In this document: positions 1-8,895 of the stretch, one piece after another
How the letters are laid out: every line of letters begins with the position of its first letter
Position numbering within the stretch: position 1 is the first letter of the stretch
NCBI GenBank assembly: GCA_021845805.1
Contig: JAJZVD010000027.1
Location: 1 to 48,481 of the forward strand
Source of the DNA: Pseudomonadota bacterium
Lineage (GTDB): Bacteria > Pseudomonadota > Alphaproteobacteria > Rhodobacterales > Rhodobacteraceae
Direction of reading: 5' to 3'
Length of the DNA: 48,481 nt
Position numbers and translations under genes: made by a program
The notes under the pieces: model-generated
Told to the model about the DNA's origin: nothing
What the model saw: only the letters and a program-made list of their open reading frames with translations
The model's database searches: none

Positions 1-656
1 CAGACACTGACGAATCAGGGCATGCTGGCCTTCGATCCTGAACGGCAAAGCTATGCGCCGGGGATGCGGCTGGTGCGGCTTGCCCATTCCGCCTGGCGTC
101 AAAGCTCGCTGGCCCCGATCGCGCGGCCACATGTCGACGCGCTGGCCGCGGCGGTGGGCGAGACGATCCACCTGGCCCAGCTTGATACGGGGCAGGTCCT
201 GTATGTCGACAAGCGCAACGCCCGCCAACCGGTCGAGATGTTCAGCCAGGCGGGCAAGGTGGGCCCGGCCTATTGCACCGGCGTGGGCAAGGCGATGCTG
301 GCCTGGCTTGAGGCCGGCGAACTGGCCAGCGTGCTGGCGCGCCAGTCGTTCCACCGCTTCACCGACTACACGCTTGCATCGCCCGAGGCGCTGATGGCCG
401 AACTGGCCGCGATCCGCGCCCGCGGCTTTGCCTTCGACCGCGAAGAGCACGAGCCGGGAATCATCTGTGTGGCCTTGCCGATCCTCACGCGCGGGGAACG
501 GGTGCTGGGGGCGCTGTCGGTCACCTCGACCACGGCGCGCACCACCCTGACCGCGCTCGAGGCGCTTGTGCCCCGCATTCGCGACACGGCGGCGCGGATT
601 GCCGCCGAGGCGGAAAGCTGGCGCTTTCCGGAACAGGACACGAAGGGAGGACGCTG

Positions 657-657
<1 letters not shown>
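1..657 (+). CDS. IclR-family transcriptional regulator, 5' truncated by window edge
   Basis: The reading frame is open from the first base, so only the C-terminal effector-binding domain is present. The usual N-terminal winged HTH lies outside the window. Visible IclR hallmarks are the stretch around [15 protein letters not shown] and the ligand-domain segments [17 protein letters not shown] and GALSV. The stop overlaps the start of the following ABC ATPase (ATGA at 654-657 region), so the two are translationally coupled. The regulator probably controls the transport operon it sits in, but the substrate cannot be read from this part. The first in-window ATG (22) is unlikely to be the true start. 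Confidence 0.9.
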
Positions 658-1715
<1,058 letters not shown>

Positions 1716-1716
1716 C

Positions 1717-2583
1717 CTAGTTGCCCGCGCAGTCGACCACCGTCTGCGCCAGATGGGTCAGCAGGTCGGCATAAAGGCCGGGCGTCGGCTCGTCGGTGAC
1801 GAGTGCCGCCTCGGGGTCTTGCGGGGCGCCGATCTTCAGGTCGGTGCCCTCGGCCACAACCTTGAGGAACGCCGGGTCCCGCCCCGCCTCGGGGAAGGCA
1901 CAGACCGCCCGGCTTTCCAGCGCCGTCTGCCGGATCTGGGCCAGCCGCAAGGCGCTTGGCGTCGCGGCATCGCCCAGTTCGATCGTCGCGGCCACGTTCA
2001 GTCCGTAATGATCGGCGAAGTAGCCGAAGGCGTCGTGGAACTCGATCAGCGGCTTGCCCCGTACCGGCGCAAGCTCCGCCATCAGCGTCTTGTCCAGCGC
2101 AACCAGCTTTGCCTCGGCGGCCACCGCATTCGCGGCATAGACCGCGGAATTGGGCGGGTCGACCTTGCCCAGCACAACGGCGATAGTGCCAAGCCAGGCC
2201 AGGGCATTGGTCGGGTCAAGCCAGGCATGCGGGTCGACGCCTTCGCCATCGGCAAAGTCACGCGTGTGCCCCTCGCCCTTGTGCAGCAGCGGTACGCTCA
2301 GCGCCTTGCCCCCCAGCGCTCCGATCGCCTTGTCCAGCGCGGGCGTCAGTTCGGGACCGATCCAGAACACCACATCGGCTTTCTCAAGCGCCGCGGCCTG
2401 CGACGGGCGCAACTGGAAGTGATGCGGGTCGCCCCCCACGGGCAAGAGCATGGTGGGTGTGCCAACATCGCCCATCACCTGCATGACCAGCGACTGCACC
2501 GGGGCGAAATCGGTCACCACCTGCGGCGCGGCAAGGGCGGGCCCGGCCAGGGCGGCAAGGGCGGCAGAAAGCATCAGGCGCAT
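1717..2583 (-). CDS. znuA: zinc ABC transporter periplasmic binding protein ZnuA
   Basis: ZnuA captures Zn(II) in the periplasm and delivers it to ZnuBC. The 288-aa protein has a signal peptide (about residues 1-18, ending GPALA). Expected zinc-ligand regions are visible: GGDPHHFQL, the VDPHAWLDP motif, IEFHDAFGYF and a late VTDEPTPGLY acid. The long His-rich loop found in many ZnuA proteins is almost absent here; only LHKGEGHTRDF remains. A late Cys pair (AVCAF and VVDCAGN) fits the conserved disulfide. The gene is divergent from zur-znuCB with a Zur-box-like palindrome between them. It ends 1 nt from the convergent ABC ATPase. Confidence 0.93.
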   Translation of the reverse strand: MRLMLSAALAALAGPALAAPQVVTDFAPVQSLVMQVMGDVGTPTMLLPVGGDPHHFQLRPSQAAALEKADVVFWIGPELTPALDKAIGALGGKALSVPLLHKGEGHTRDFADGEGVDPHAWLDPTNALAWLGTIAVVLGKVDPPNSAVYAANAVAAEAKLVALDKTLMAELAPVRGKPLIEFHDAFGYFADHYGLNVAATIELGDAATPSALRLAQIRQTALESRAVCAFPEAGRDPAFLKVVAEGTDLKIGAPQDPEAALVTDEPTPGLYADLLTHLAQTVVDCAGN

Positions 2584-2624
2584 GGCGGATCACCGGGGGT
2601 TGCGATTCGGATGATGGATTTTTA

Positions 2625-2639
2625 TGTGATAAAATAACA
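2625..2639. promoter_or_regulatory. Zur box-like palindrome between znuA and zur
   Basis: The 15-bp imperfect palindrome TGTGATAAAATAACA pairs TGT/ACA and AT/AT around an AT-rich centre. It lies in an AT-rich island inside otherwise GC-rich DNA, between the divergent starts of znuA (2583) and zur (2674/2677). This fits the TGTTATAA-type Zur sites of alphaproteobacteria. I infer that one bound Zur represses both transcription units when zinc is plentiful. Confidence 0.7.
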
Positions 2640-2673
2640 AATCCAGCGATACGCAATCCCAACCCGCGAGACC

Positions 2674-3165
2674 GTGATGCCAGATCCCGAAACCGCGCTC
2701 GCCTTCACCCCGCACAATCACGCCCATTGCGCGGACGAGGTGCTGGCCCAGGCCGAGGCGATCAGCCGCGACCGCGGCGCGCGGCTCACCCCGGTGCGAC
2801 GGCGCACACTGGAAATTCTTCTGGAATCCCATCGCGCGATGGGGGCCTACGAGGTGCTGGACAGGTTGTCGGCGGAAGGCTTCGGCAAGCAGCCGCCGGT
2901 GGCGTATCGCGCCCTGGATTTCCTGGTGGACCTGGGGCTTGCCCATCGCATCACCCGGCTGAACGCCTTCACCGCCTGCACCCATCCCGGCGAGGCACAT
3001 GCCGCGGCCTTCCTGATCTGCCGCACCTGCAACGCCGTGGCCGAGGCCCCCGCGACCGAGGCGCGCAGCGCGCTCGACCGCGCCGCCGCGGCCATCGGCT
3101 TTACCGTCGAACGCACCACGGTCGAGGCGCTCGGCCTCTGCCCGGCCTGCCGGACCGCATCATGA
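2674..3165 (+). CDS. zur: Fur-family zinc uptake regulator Zur
   Basis: This is a 163-aa Fur-superfamily repressor. The winged helix spans about residues 30-90 (LTPVRRRTLEILLESHRAMGAYEVLDRL). The metal-binding part contains THPGEAHAAAFLICRTCNAV and a C-terminal CPAC pair, so the structural Zn site has two CxxC motifs. The start is GTG at 2674 or the adjoining ATG at 2677. The stop overlaps znuC by ATGA. Position between znuA and znuCB, with a Zur-like site upstream, supports zinc rather than iron sensing. Confidence 0.92.
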   Translation: MMPDPETALAFTPHNHAHCADEVLAQAEAISRDRGARLTPVRRRTLEILLESHRAMGAYEVLDRLSAEGFGKQPPVAYRALDFLVDLGLAHRITRLNAFTACTHPGEAHAAAFLICRTCNAVAEAPATEARSALDRAAAAIGFTVERTTVEALGLCPACRTAS

Positions 3166-3941
3166 CCCTCATCGCCGCCGATCACCTCTCCGTCCGCTTC
3201 GGGGGCGCGACGGTGCTGGAGGATGTCTCGCTGCGGATCGCCCCGGGCGAGATCGTGACGCTGATCGGCCCGAACGGTTCGGGAAAGTCCACCCTGCTGC
3301 GCGCGCTTCTGGGGATCGTGCCTGCCAGCAGCGGCAGCGTCAGCCGCAAGCCGGGGCTGCGCATCGGCTATGTGCCGCAAAAGCTGCACATCGACCGCGG
3401 CCTGCCGATGCCGGTGCGCCGGTTCCTGTCGCTGCCGCAGCGGCACGGCGCCGCCGAAACCGCCGCCGCCCTGGCAAGGGTGGGTCTGGAGGGGGCCGAG
3501 GCCAAGGCGATGACCGACCTCTCCGGCGGGCAGATGCAGCGTGTGCTTCTGGCGCGCGCGCTGCTGATGCAGCCCGACATCCTGATCCTCGACGAGCCGA
3601 CCCAGGGGCTCGACCAGCCCGGCGAGGCCGCCTTCTACCAGTTGATCGACGAGGTCCGCCGCCAGATGGGCTGCGCGGTGCTGATGGTCAGCCACGATCT
3701 GCACGTCGTGATGGCGGCCTCGGACCGGGTGATCTGCCTGAACGGCCACGTCTGCTGCGAAGGCGCGCCGCAGGTGGTGTCGAACGCGCCGGAATACCGG
3801 GCGCTGTTCGGCTTGGGCACCAAGGGGGCGCTGGCGCTCTACCAGCATCGGCACGACCACGATCACGACCATGACCACGGCCACGGCCACGACCATGCCC
3901 ACCCCCACCACCTGCACGAGGCCGATGACCATGCCCGCTGA
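3162..3941 (+). CDS. znuC: zinc ABC transporter ATPase ZnuC with His-rich tail
   Basis: This 259-aa ATPase energises zinc import through ZnuB. Walker A GPNGSGKST is at about 36-44, the signature LSGGQMQR at about 122 and Walker B ILILDEPTQGLD follows. The start is the ATG overlapping the zur stop; a longer upstream frame is a shadow of zur. The last about 30 residues are an uninterrupted His/Asp run (HDHDHDHDHGHGHDHAHPHH), encoded by a CAC/GAC hexamer-like repeat at about 3850-3920. This extension is beyond the catalytic domain and probably binds zinc in the cytoplasm. The gene overlaps znuB by 11 nt. Confidence 0.95.
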   Translation: MTLIAADHLSVRFGGATVLEDVSLRIAPGEIVTLIGPNGSGKSTLLRALLGIVPASSGSVSRKPGLRIGYVPQKLHIDRGLPMPVRRFLSLPQRHGAAETAAALARVGLEGAEAKAMTDLSGGQMQRVLLARALLMQPDILILDEPTQGLDQPGEAAFYQLIDEVRRQMGCAVLMVSHDLHVVMAASDRVICLNGHVCCEGAPQVVSNAPEYRALFGLGTKGALALYQHRHDHDHDHDHGHGHDHAHPHHLHEADDHAR

Positions 3942-4722
3942 TTTCCTGATCCGGGCCGCGCTGGCGGGGCTTGGCCTTGCGCTGGCCGCGGGGCCGCTGG
4001 GCTGTTTCGTGGTGTGGCGGCGGATGGCCTATTTCGGCGATGCCACCTCGCATGGCGCGATCCTTGGCGTGGCGCTGGCGCTGGCGTTTTCCACCTCGGT
4101 CTTCGTGGGCACGCTGGGCGTCGCGCTGCTGATGGCGCTGGCGGTCTCGACCCTTGCCGGGCGCGGCTGGGCGATCGACACCACGCTGGGGGTGCTGGCC
4201 CATGCCGCCCTTGCGCTGGGGCTGATCGCGATCAGCTTTGTCCGCAGCGTCCGGGTAGACCTGGAATCCTACCTTTTCGGCGACATTCTTGCCGTGACCC
4301 CAGCCGATCTGTGGTTCATCTGGGGTGGGGCCGCGCTGGTGGCCGGGCTGATCGCCGCGCGCTGGTCCGCGCTGCTGACGTCCACCCTGTCGGAAGATCT
4401 GGCCCATGCCTCGGGCGTCAGCCCCGCACGCGAACGGATGGTGCTGACGCTTGCCTTGGCGCTGGTGGTGGCGGTGGCGATCAAGGTGGTCGGCGCGCTC
4501 CTGATCTCGGCCATGCTGATCATCCCCGCTGCCGCCGCGCGCAGCCTTGCCCGCACCCCCGAAGCGATGGCGCTGGCCGCCATCGGCATCGGCGCGGTCG
4601 CCGCGCTCGCGGGGCTCGGGGCCTCGCTCACGCTCGACACGCCCGCGGGGCCTTCCATCGTCGCGGCGGCTGCGGCCTGCTTCGTGCTGTCGCTGGCCCT
4701 GGGCGCGCTGCGGCGCGCCTAA
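3931..4722 (+). CDS. znuB: zinc ABC transporter permease ZnuB
   Basis: This is a roughly 263-aa multi-pass inner-membrane permease of the ABC-3 family. The N-terminal signature LAAGPLGCFVVWRRMAYFGDATSHGAILGVALAL is typical of ZnuB/MntB permeases. Seven to eight hydrophobic segments are visible. I chose ATG 3931 (MPADFL); ATG 3925 is two codons earlier and also possible, with a GAGG at 3917-3920. The start lies inside the end of znuC and the stop overlaps the convergent DUF1523 gene by 4 nt. Confidence 0.93.
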   Translation: MPADFLIRAALAGLGLALAAGPLGCFVVWRRMAYFGDATSHGAILGVALALAFSTSVFVGTLGVALLMALAVSTLAGRGWAIDTTLGVLAHAALALGLIAISFVRSVRVDLESYLFGDILAVTPADLWFIWGGAALVAGLIAARWSALLTSTLSEDLAHASGVSPARERMVLTLALALVVAVAIKVVGALLISAMLIIPAAAARSLARTPEAMALAAIGIGAVAALAGLGASLTLDTPAGPSIVAAAAACFVLSLALGALRRA

Positions 4723-5351
4723 CGGCCGAAGAGCCGCCGCCAGAGCCCGCGGGCGCGGTCGTCGGCCTGGTCCAGCGCGTCGCTGACCTCGTCGATCATC
4801 GGCTCGATCCGGCGGCGGCGGAACCGGATCCAGCTGCGCCGGATGAACAGCAGAAGGATGGCAAGCAACCCCAGAACGATGGCAGTGACCCAGGGGAACA
4901 CCGTCGCATCCGGCCCGTCCACCGGCCGCAGCGCCACGGCGTTGGGGAAGATCGTCAGAAACTGGCTGCGCCACCCGTAATAGGTGACCATCACCCATTT
5001 CGGGCTTTCCTGCGTCGAGATCAGGCTTGATGCCTGGGTCTGAAGGTCGAAGCTGTCGACCTTGAAATAGGGCGGCCAGCCCCAACCGGTGTCCTCGTTG
5101 CGGAACACGAAGGGGCGGCCGTTCGGCCGGATCGCCTGGATGAACTTGATGTCGCGCCCCGAGCCCGCCGCGTTCACGCCGTTGGTGCCCACATCGGGCG
5201 CCGCAAAGAACCAGGCGTTCTCGCCCATGTCGATGCGCTGGGTCGGCGCCCCCACCAGCCGCACCACCATGTGGCTGGGCAGGGTGTAGTTGAGGAACAG
5301 CCCGACCACCACGACCACCGCCGCGATCAGGCCCCAGAGGATTTTGCGCAT
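4719..5351 (-). CDS. DUF1523 family membrane protein
   Basis: The 210-aa protein has an N-terminal membrane anchor (about residues 5-21), a periplasmic domain and a second helix near 148-170 (FPWVTAIVLGLLAILLLF), followed by a basic cytoplasmic tail. The pattern MRKILW..., RPFVFRNEDTGWGWPPYFKVDSFDLQ and VTYYGWRS matches the DUF1523 family common in Rhodobacterales. No biochemical function is known. It lies 10 nt after the next gene upstream on the same strand and is probably co-transcribed with it. Confidence 0.8.
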   Translation of the reverse strand: MRKILWGLIAAVVVVVGLFLNYTLPSHMVVRLVGAPTQRIDMGENAWFFAAPDVGTNGVNAAGSGRDIKFIQAIRPNGRPFVFRNEDTGWGWPPYFKVDSFDLQTQASSLISTQESPKWVMVTYYGWRSQFLTIFPNAVALRPVDGPDATVFPWVTAIVLGLLAILLLFIRRSWIRFRRRRIEPMIDEVSDALDQADDRARGLWRRLFGR

Positions 5352-5361
5352 CGCGGCTCCT

Positions 5362-5634
5362 TCAGGTGAAATTCGACAGATAGACGATCAGCGCGATCAG
5401 CAGGATCGGCACGACATAGATCGCCAGCAGCAGCCGGTGGCGGAAGCCGTGCCGCCATTCGCGCATCCCTTCCGCCACGAAGGCCGCGCGGGCAGTCGGG
5501 TCGGTCTCGCCCAGTTCCGCCCATTCCCGCAGCAGCCGGGCGCGGCGCAGGCGCGCGCCATGAACCGAGGCGACAAGGTAAATGACGCTCAGCACCCCCA
5601 GCAGAATGGCCGCCAGCCGGAAGAATGCGATCAT
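5362..5634 (-). CDS. small two-helix membrane protein of unknown function
   Basis: I do not recognise a named family. The 90-aa product begins MIAFFRLAAILLGVLSVIYL and ends in LLLAIYVVPILLIALIVYL, giving two membrane helices around a charged, Arg-rich middle. I chose the ATG at 5634 because it has a GAGGGG ribosome site just upstream. The longer frame upstream overlaps the divergent M20 gene and looks non-coding. It forms a pair with the DUF1523 gene. Confidence 0.7.
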   Translation of the reverse strand: MIAFFRLAAILLGVLSVIYLVASVHGARLRRARLLREWAELGETDPTARAAFVAEGMREWRHGFRHRLLLAIYVVPILLIALIVYLSNFT

Positions 5635-5761
5635 CGTCGCCCCCTCGCATGTTCGTCTCCCAGATGTGGGGACTGCCCGGCACCGTGTCCAGCGGTTTCG
5701 CCGCCCGGCAAGCGCAGCCGCCCGTTGCGCCCCGCCGCACCGCCGGTCTAGGCTTGCGGTC

Positions 5762-7048
5762 ATGAGCACGCTTGATGACCGCCTCTCTGCCGAAGTCGCA
5801 GCCCGCCGCGACGCGCTTGTGGCCCTGACGCAGGGGCTGATCCGCATCCCCACGCTGAACCCGCCGGGCCAGCAGTATCGCGAGATCTGCGACTACCTTG
5901 GCGGGGTGCTGGAGTCAGCGGGCTTCCGGGTGGACCTGCTGCGCGCCCGGGGCGCCCCCGGCGACAGCGAGGACTATCCGCGCTGGAACCTGATCGCCCG
6001 GCGCGAGGGCACCCGGCCGGGCGACTGCGTGCATTTCAACGGCCACCACGACGTGGTGACGGTGGGACAGGGCTGGACGGTCGATCCCTTCGGCGGTGAA
6101 GTACGGGACGGCCGCGTCTACGGCCGCGGCGCCTGCGACATGAAGGGCGGCATCGCGGCATCGGTCATCGCGGCGCAGGCCTTCCTTGCCGCCTGCCCCG
6201 ATTTTGCCGGCGCGGTGGAAATCTCGGCCACCGCCGACGAGGAGTCGGGCGGCTATGGCGGCGTCGCCTGGCTGGCCGAACGGGGCTGTTTTTCTCCCGA
6301 CCGGGTGCAGCATGTCATCATCCCCGAACCGCTGAACAAGGACCGCATCTGTCTGGGCCATCGCGGGGTCTGGTGGGCGGAAATCGAGACGCAGGGCCGC
6401 ATCGCCCATGGCTCGATGCCGTTCCTGGGCGACAGCGCGATCCGCCACATGGGCGCGGTGCTGGCCGAGATGGAAGAGAGGCTCTACCCCCTGCTGGCCG
6501 GGCGGACCACGGCGATGCCGGTCGTGCCGGAAGGCGCGCGCGCCTCCACGCTCAACATCAATGCCATCCACGGGGGCGAGCCGGAACCGCCGCCGGGCTA
6601 CACCGGGCTACCCGCCCCTCTGGTGGCCGACCGCTGCCGCATCGTCCTTGACCGCCGCTTCCTGATCGAGGAGGAGATCGGCGCCGTGAAGGCCGAAATA
6701 GTGGCGCTGATGGAGCGGGTGAAGGCCCGCCGCCCCAGCTTCCGCTACGAGATCCGCGACCTGTTCGAGGTGCAGCCCACGATGACCGCCCGCGACGCGC
6801 CCGTGGTGCGTTCAACCGCCGCGGCGATCGAGCGGGTGCTGGCGCGCCAGCCGGATTACGTCGTCTCGCCCGGGACCTACGACCAGAAGCATATCGACCG
6901 CATCGGCCGGCTGAAGAACTGCATCGCCTACGGCCCCGGCATCCTGGACCTCGCCCACCAGCCCGACGAATGGGTGGGCATCGACGACATGGCCGACAGC
7001 GCCCGCGTCATGGCTTTGACCTTGGCAGACCTGCTGCACGGCGGCTAA
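5762..7048 (+). CDS. M20 family metallo-deacylase (ArgE/DapE-like)
   Basis: This is a 428-aa zinc amidohydrolase of the acetylornithine deacetylase/succinyl-diaminopimelate desuccinylase superfamily. Metal-site motifs are FNGHHDVVTVG, GRGACDMKGG, TADEESGGYGG and a C-terminal LAHQPDEWV. The dimerisation domain occupies roughly residues 200-320. ATG 5762 starts just after a non-coding leader; upstream in-frame codons belong to another gene's shadow. A family-5 solute-binding protein follows by 30 nt, so it probably hydrolyses an imported N-acylated amino acid or dipeptide. The exact substrate is not readable. Confidence 0.87.
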   Translation: MSTLDDRLSAEVAARRDALVALTQGLIRIPTLNPPGQQYREICDYLGGVLESAGFRVDLLRARGAPGDSEDYPRWNLIARREGTRPGDCVHFNGHHDVVTVGQGWTVDPFGGEVRDGRVYGRGACDMKGGIAASVIAAQAFLAACPDFAGAVEISATADEESGGYGGVAWLAERGCFSPDRVQHVIIPEPLNKDRICLGHRGVWWAEIETQGRIAHGSMPFLGDSAIRHMGAVLAEMEERLYPLLAGRTTAMPVVPEGARASTLNINAIHGGEPEPPPGYTGLPAPLVADRCRIVLDRRFLIEEEIGAVKAEIVALMERVKARRPSFRYEIRDLFEVQPTMTARDAPVVRSTAAAIERVLARQPDYVVSPGTYDQKHIDRIGRLKNCIAYGPGILDLAHQPDEWVGIDDMADSARVMALTLADLLHGG

Positions 7049-7078
7049 GCTTTGCCCACATTGCGCTGGGAGGAAGCC

Positions 7079-8554
7079 ATGTTCCGCACACTGACGCTGA
7101 CTGCCGCCGCGCTCGCCCTGACTGCGGGCATGGCGCTGGCGGCCAAGGACACGATCACAATCGGCATGGTGCTGGAGCCGCCGATCCTCGATCCCACCGC
7201 AGGTGCGGCCGCCGCGATCAAGGAAGTCACCTATGGCAACGTGTTCGAAGGGCTGACCGCATTCGGCCCCGACGGATCGGTGAAACCCGCGCTGGCCAAA
7301 AGCTGGGACGTCAGCGACGGCGGCAAGGTCTGGACCTTCCATCTGCAAAGCGGCGTGACCTTCCAGGACGGCACGCCCTTCTCGGCCGAGGACGTGAAGT
7401 TCAGCTTCGACCGCGCCCGCGGCGACGGCAGCCCGAACGCGCAGAAGCCGAAATACGCCGAGATCGACAGCGTCGACGTGGTGGACCCTGCCACCGTGAA
7501 ATTCACCCTGAAGGCGCCCGACGGCAACTTCACCTTCCTCACCTCGCTGGGGGACAGCGCGATCCTGTCGCCCAAGTCGGTCGCCGCGGAATCGACCCAC
7601 CCGGTCGGGACCGGGCCCTACAGCTTCGCCGACTGGGTGAAGGGCGACCATATCGACCTTGTGCGCAACGAACACTACTGGGGCAAGGAACCCCAGATCG
7701 CAAAGGCGACCTTCAAGTTCATCTCTGACCCGAACGCCGCCTTCGCCGCGGTGATGTCGGGCGACGTGGATTACTTCCCGCAGTTCCCGGCGCCGGAAAC
7801 GCTTGAACAGTTCAAGGGCAACCCGGAATTCAAGGTGCTGGTCGGCACCACCGAAGGCGAGACCATCCTGTCGATCAACAACCGCAACGCGCCCCTGAAC
7901 AACATCAAGGTGCGCGAGGCGATCGCCCATGCGATCAACCGCAAGGACATCATCGACGGCGCGATGTTCGGCTTTGGTACCCCCATCGGCACCCATTTCC
8001 CGCCCCACAACCCCGATTACCTCGACCTGACGGGCCTGTCGAACTATGACCCCGCCCTGTCGAAGACGCTTCTGGCCGAGGCGGGCGTGCAACTGCCGCT
8101 GAAGCTGCGGCTGGCCCTGCCGCCCCCGCCCTACGCCCGCCGCGGCGGCGAGATCATCCAGCAGGAACTGAAGGCCGTCGGCATCGACACCGAGGTGACC
8201 AACATGGAATGGGCGCAGTGGCTGGATCAGGTGTTCAAGCGGCATGATTTCGACCTGACCATCGTCAGCCATGTCGAGGCCAATGACATCGACATCTATG
8301 CCCGCCCCGATTACTACTTCGGCTACAACAACCCGGCCTTCCAGACGCTGATCCAGACGCTTCAGCAGACCTCGGACCCCGCGGCACGCTCGGCCCTGCT
8401 GAAACAGGCGCAGGAGATGATCGCGAAGGACTATGTGAACGGCTTCCTGTTCCAGCTTGCCAAGACCGGGGTGGCCAACGCGCATCTGCACGGGGAATGG
8501 CTGAATTCGCCCACGCCCGCCAACGTGTTGGCCGACATGAGCTGGGACCAGTAA
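7079..8554 (+). CDS. ABC transporter solute-binding protein, family 5 (peptide/opine type)
   Basis: The 491-aa periplasmic binding protein has a clear signal peptide (MFRTLTLTAAALALTAGMALA). SBP_bac_5 hallmarks are ILDPTAGAAAAIKEVTYGNVFEGL, GKVWTFHLQSGVTFQDGTPFSAEDVKFSFDR and VREAIAHAINRKDII. I chose ATG 7079 because GGGAGGA lies 6 nt before it; an upstream TTG at 7052 is less likely. No permease or ATPase gene accompanies it in the window. It sits between an M20 deacylase and a cupin, which suggests uptake and processing of an acylated amino acid or peptide. Confidence 0.9.
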   Translation: MFRTLTLTAAALALTAGMALAAKDTITIGMVLEPPILDPTAGAAAAIKEVTYGNVFEGLTAFGPDGSVKPALAKSWDVSDGGKVWTFHLQSGVTFQDGTPFSAEDVKFSFDRARGDGSPNAQKPKYAEIDSVDVVDPATVKFTLKAPDGNFTFLTSLGDSAILSPKSVAAESTHPVGTGPYSFADWVKGDHIDLVRNEHYWGKEPQIAKATFKFISDPNAAFAAVMSGDVDYFPQFPAPETLEQFKGNPEFKVLVGTTEGETILSINNRNAPLNNIKVREAIAHAINRKDIIDGAMFGFGTPIGTHFPPHNPDYLDLTGLSNYDPALSKTLLAEAGVQLPLKLRLALPPPPYARRGGEIIQQELKAVGIDTEVTNMEWAQWLDQVFKRHDFDLTIVSHVEANDIDIYARPDYYFGYNNPAFQTLIQTLQQTSDPAARSALLKQAQEMIAKDYVNGFLFQLAKTGVANAHLHGEWLNSPTPANVLADMSWDQ

Positions 8555-8559
8555 CGCCG

Positions 8560-8895
8560 GTGCACCTGTTCCCCATCGCGCCCGATGTCGCCCCCGAAAC
8601 CACGCGCCCCGATGCGGCGCGGGTGATCGCGGGCGACCCGGTTCACACAACCTGGAACCTGGAAGAGCGCGACGGGCTTTATGCCGGCATCTGGGAAAGC
8701 ACCCCCGGATGCTGGCGCGTTGTCTACACCGAATGGGAATACTGCCGCATCCTGTCGGGCGTGTCGGTCCTGACCGAGGACGGCAAGCCCCCGCTGACGG
8801 TGCGCGCGGGCGACAGCTTCGTGCTGCGGCCGGGCTTCTGCGGGACGTGGGAGGTGGTGGAAACCACCCGCAAGGATTACGTCATCCGGCTTTGA
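8560..8895 (+). CDS. small cupin_3 (DUF861-like) protein
   Basis: The 111-aa protein is a single cupin barrel. The segment TPGCWRVVYTEWEYCRILSGVSVLTEDGKPPLTVRAGDSFVLRPGFCGTWEV is typical of the cupin_3 family that includes ureidoglycine aminohydrolase-like proteins. I place the start at GTG 8560, 5 nt after the solute-binding protein stop; the longer frame from 8497 overlaps that gene and is a shadow. It is probably the last gene of the M20-SBP operon. Its 3' end overlaps the convergent monooxygenase by 14 nt. Confidence 0.78.
   Translation: MHLFPIAPDVAPETTRPDAARVIAGDPVHTTWNLEERDGLYAGIWESTPGCWRVVYTEWEYCRILSGVSVLTEDGKPPLTVRAGDSFVLRPGFCGTWEVVETTRKDYVIRL

Noticed and set aside
3850-3920. CAC/GAC hexamer repeats as a CRISPR or microsatellite
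   Set aside because: They simply encode the His/Asp tail of ZnuC in frame; there are no spacers.
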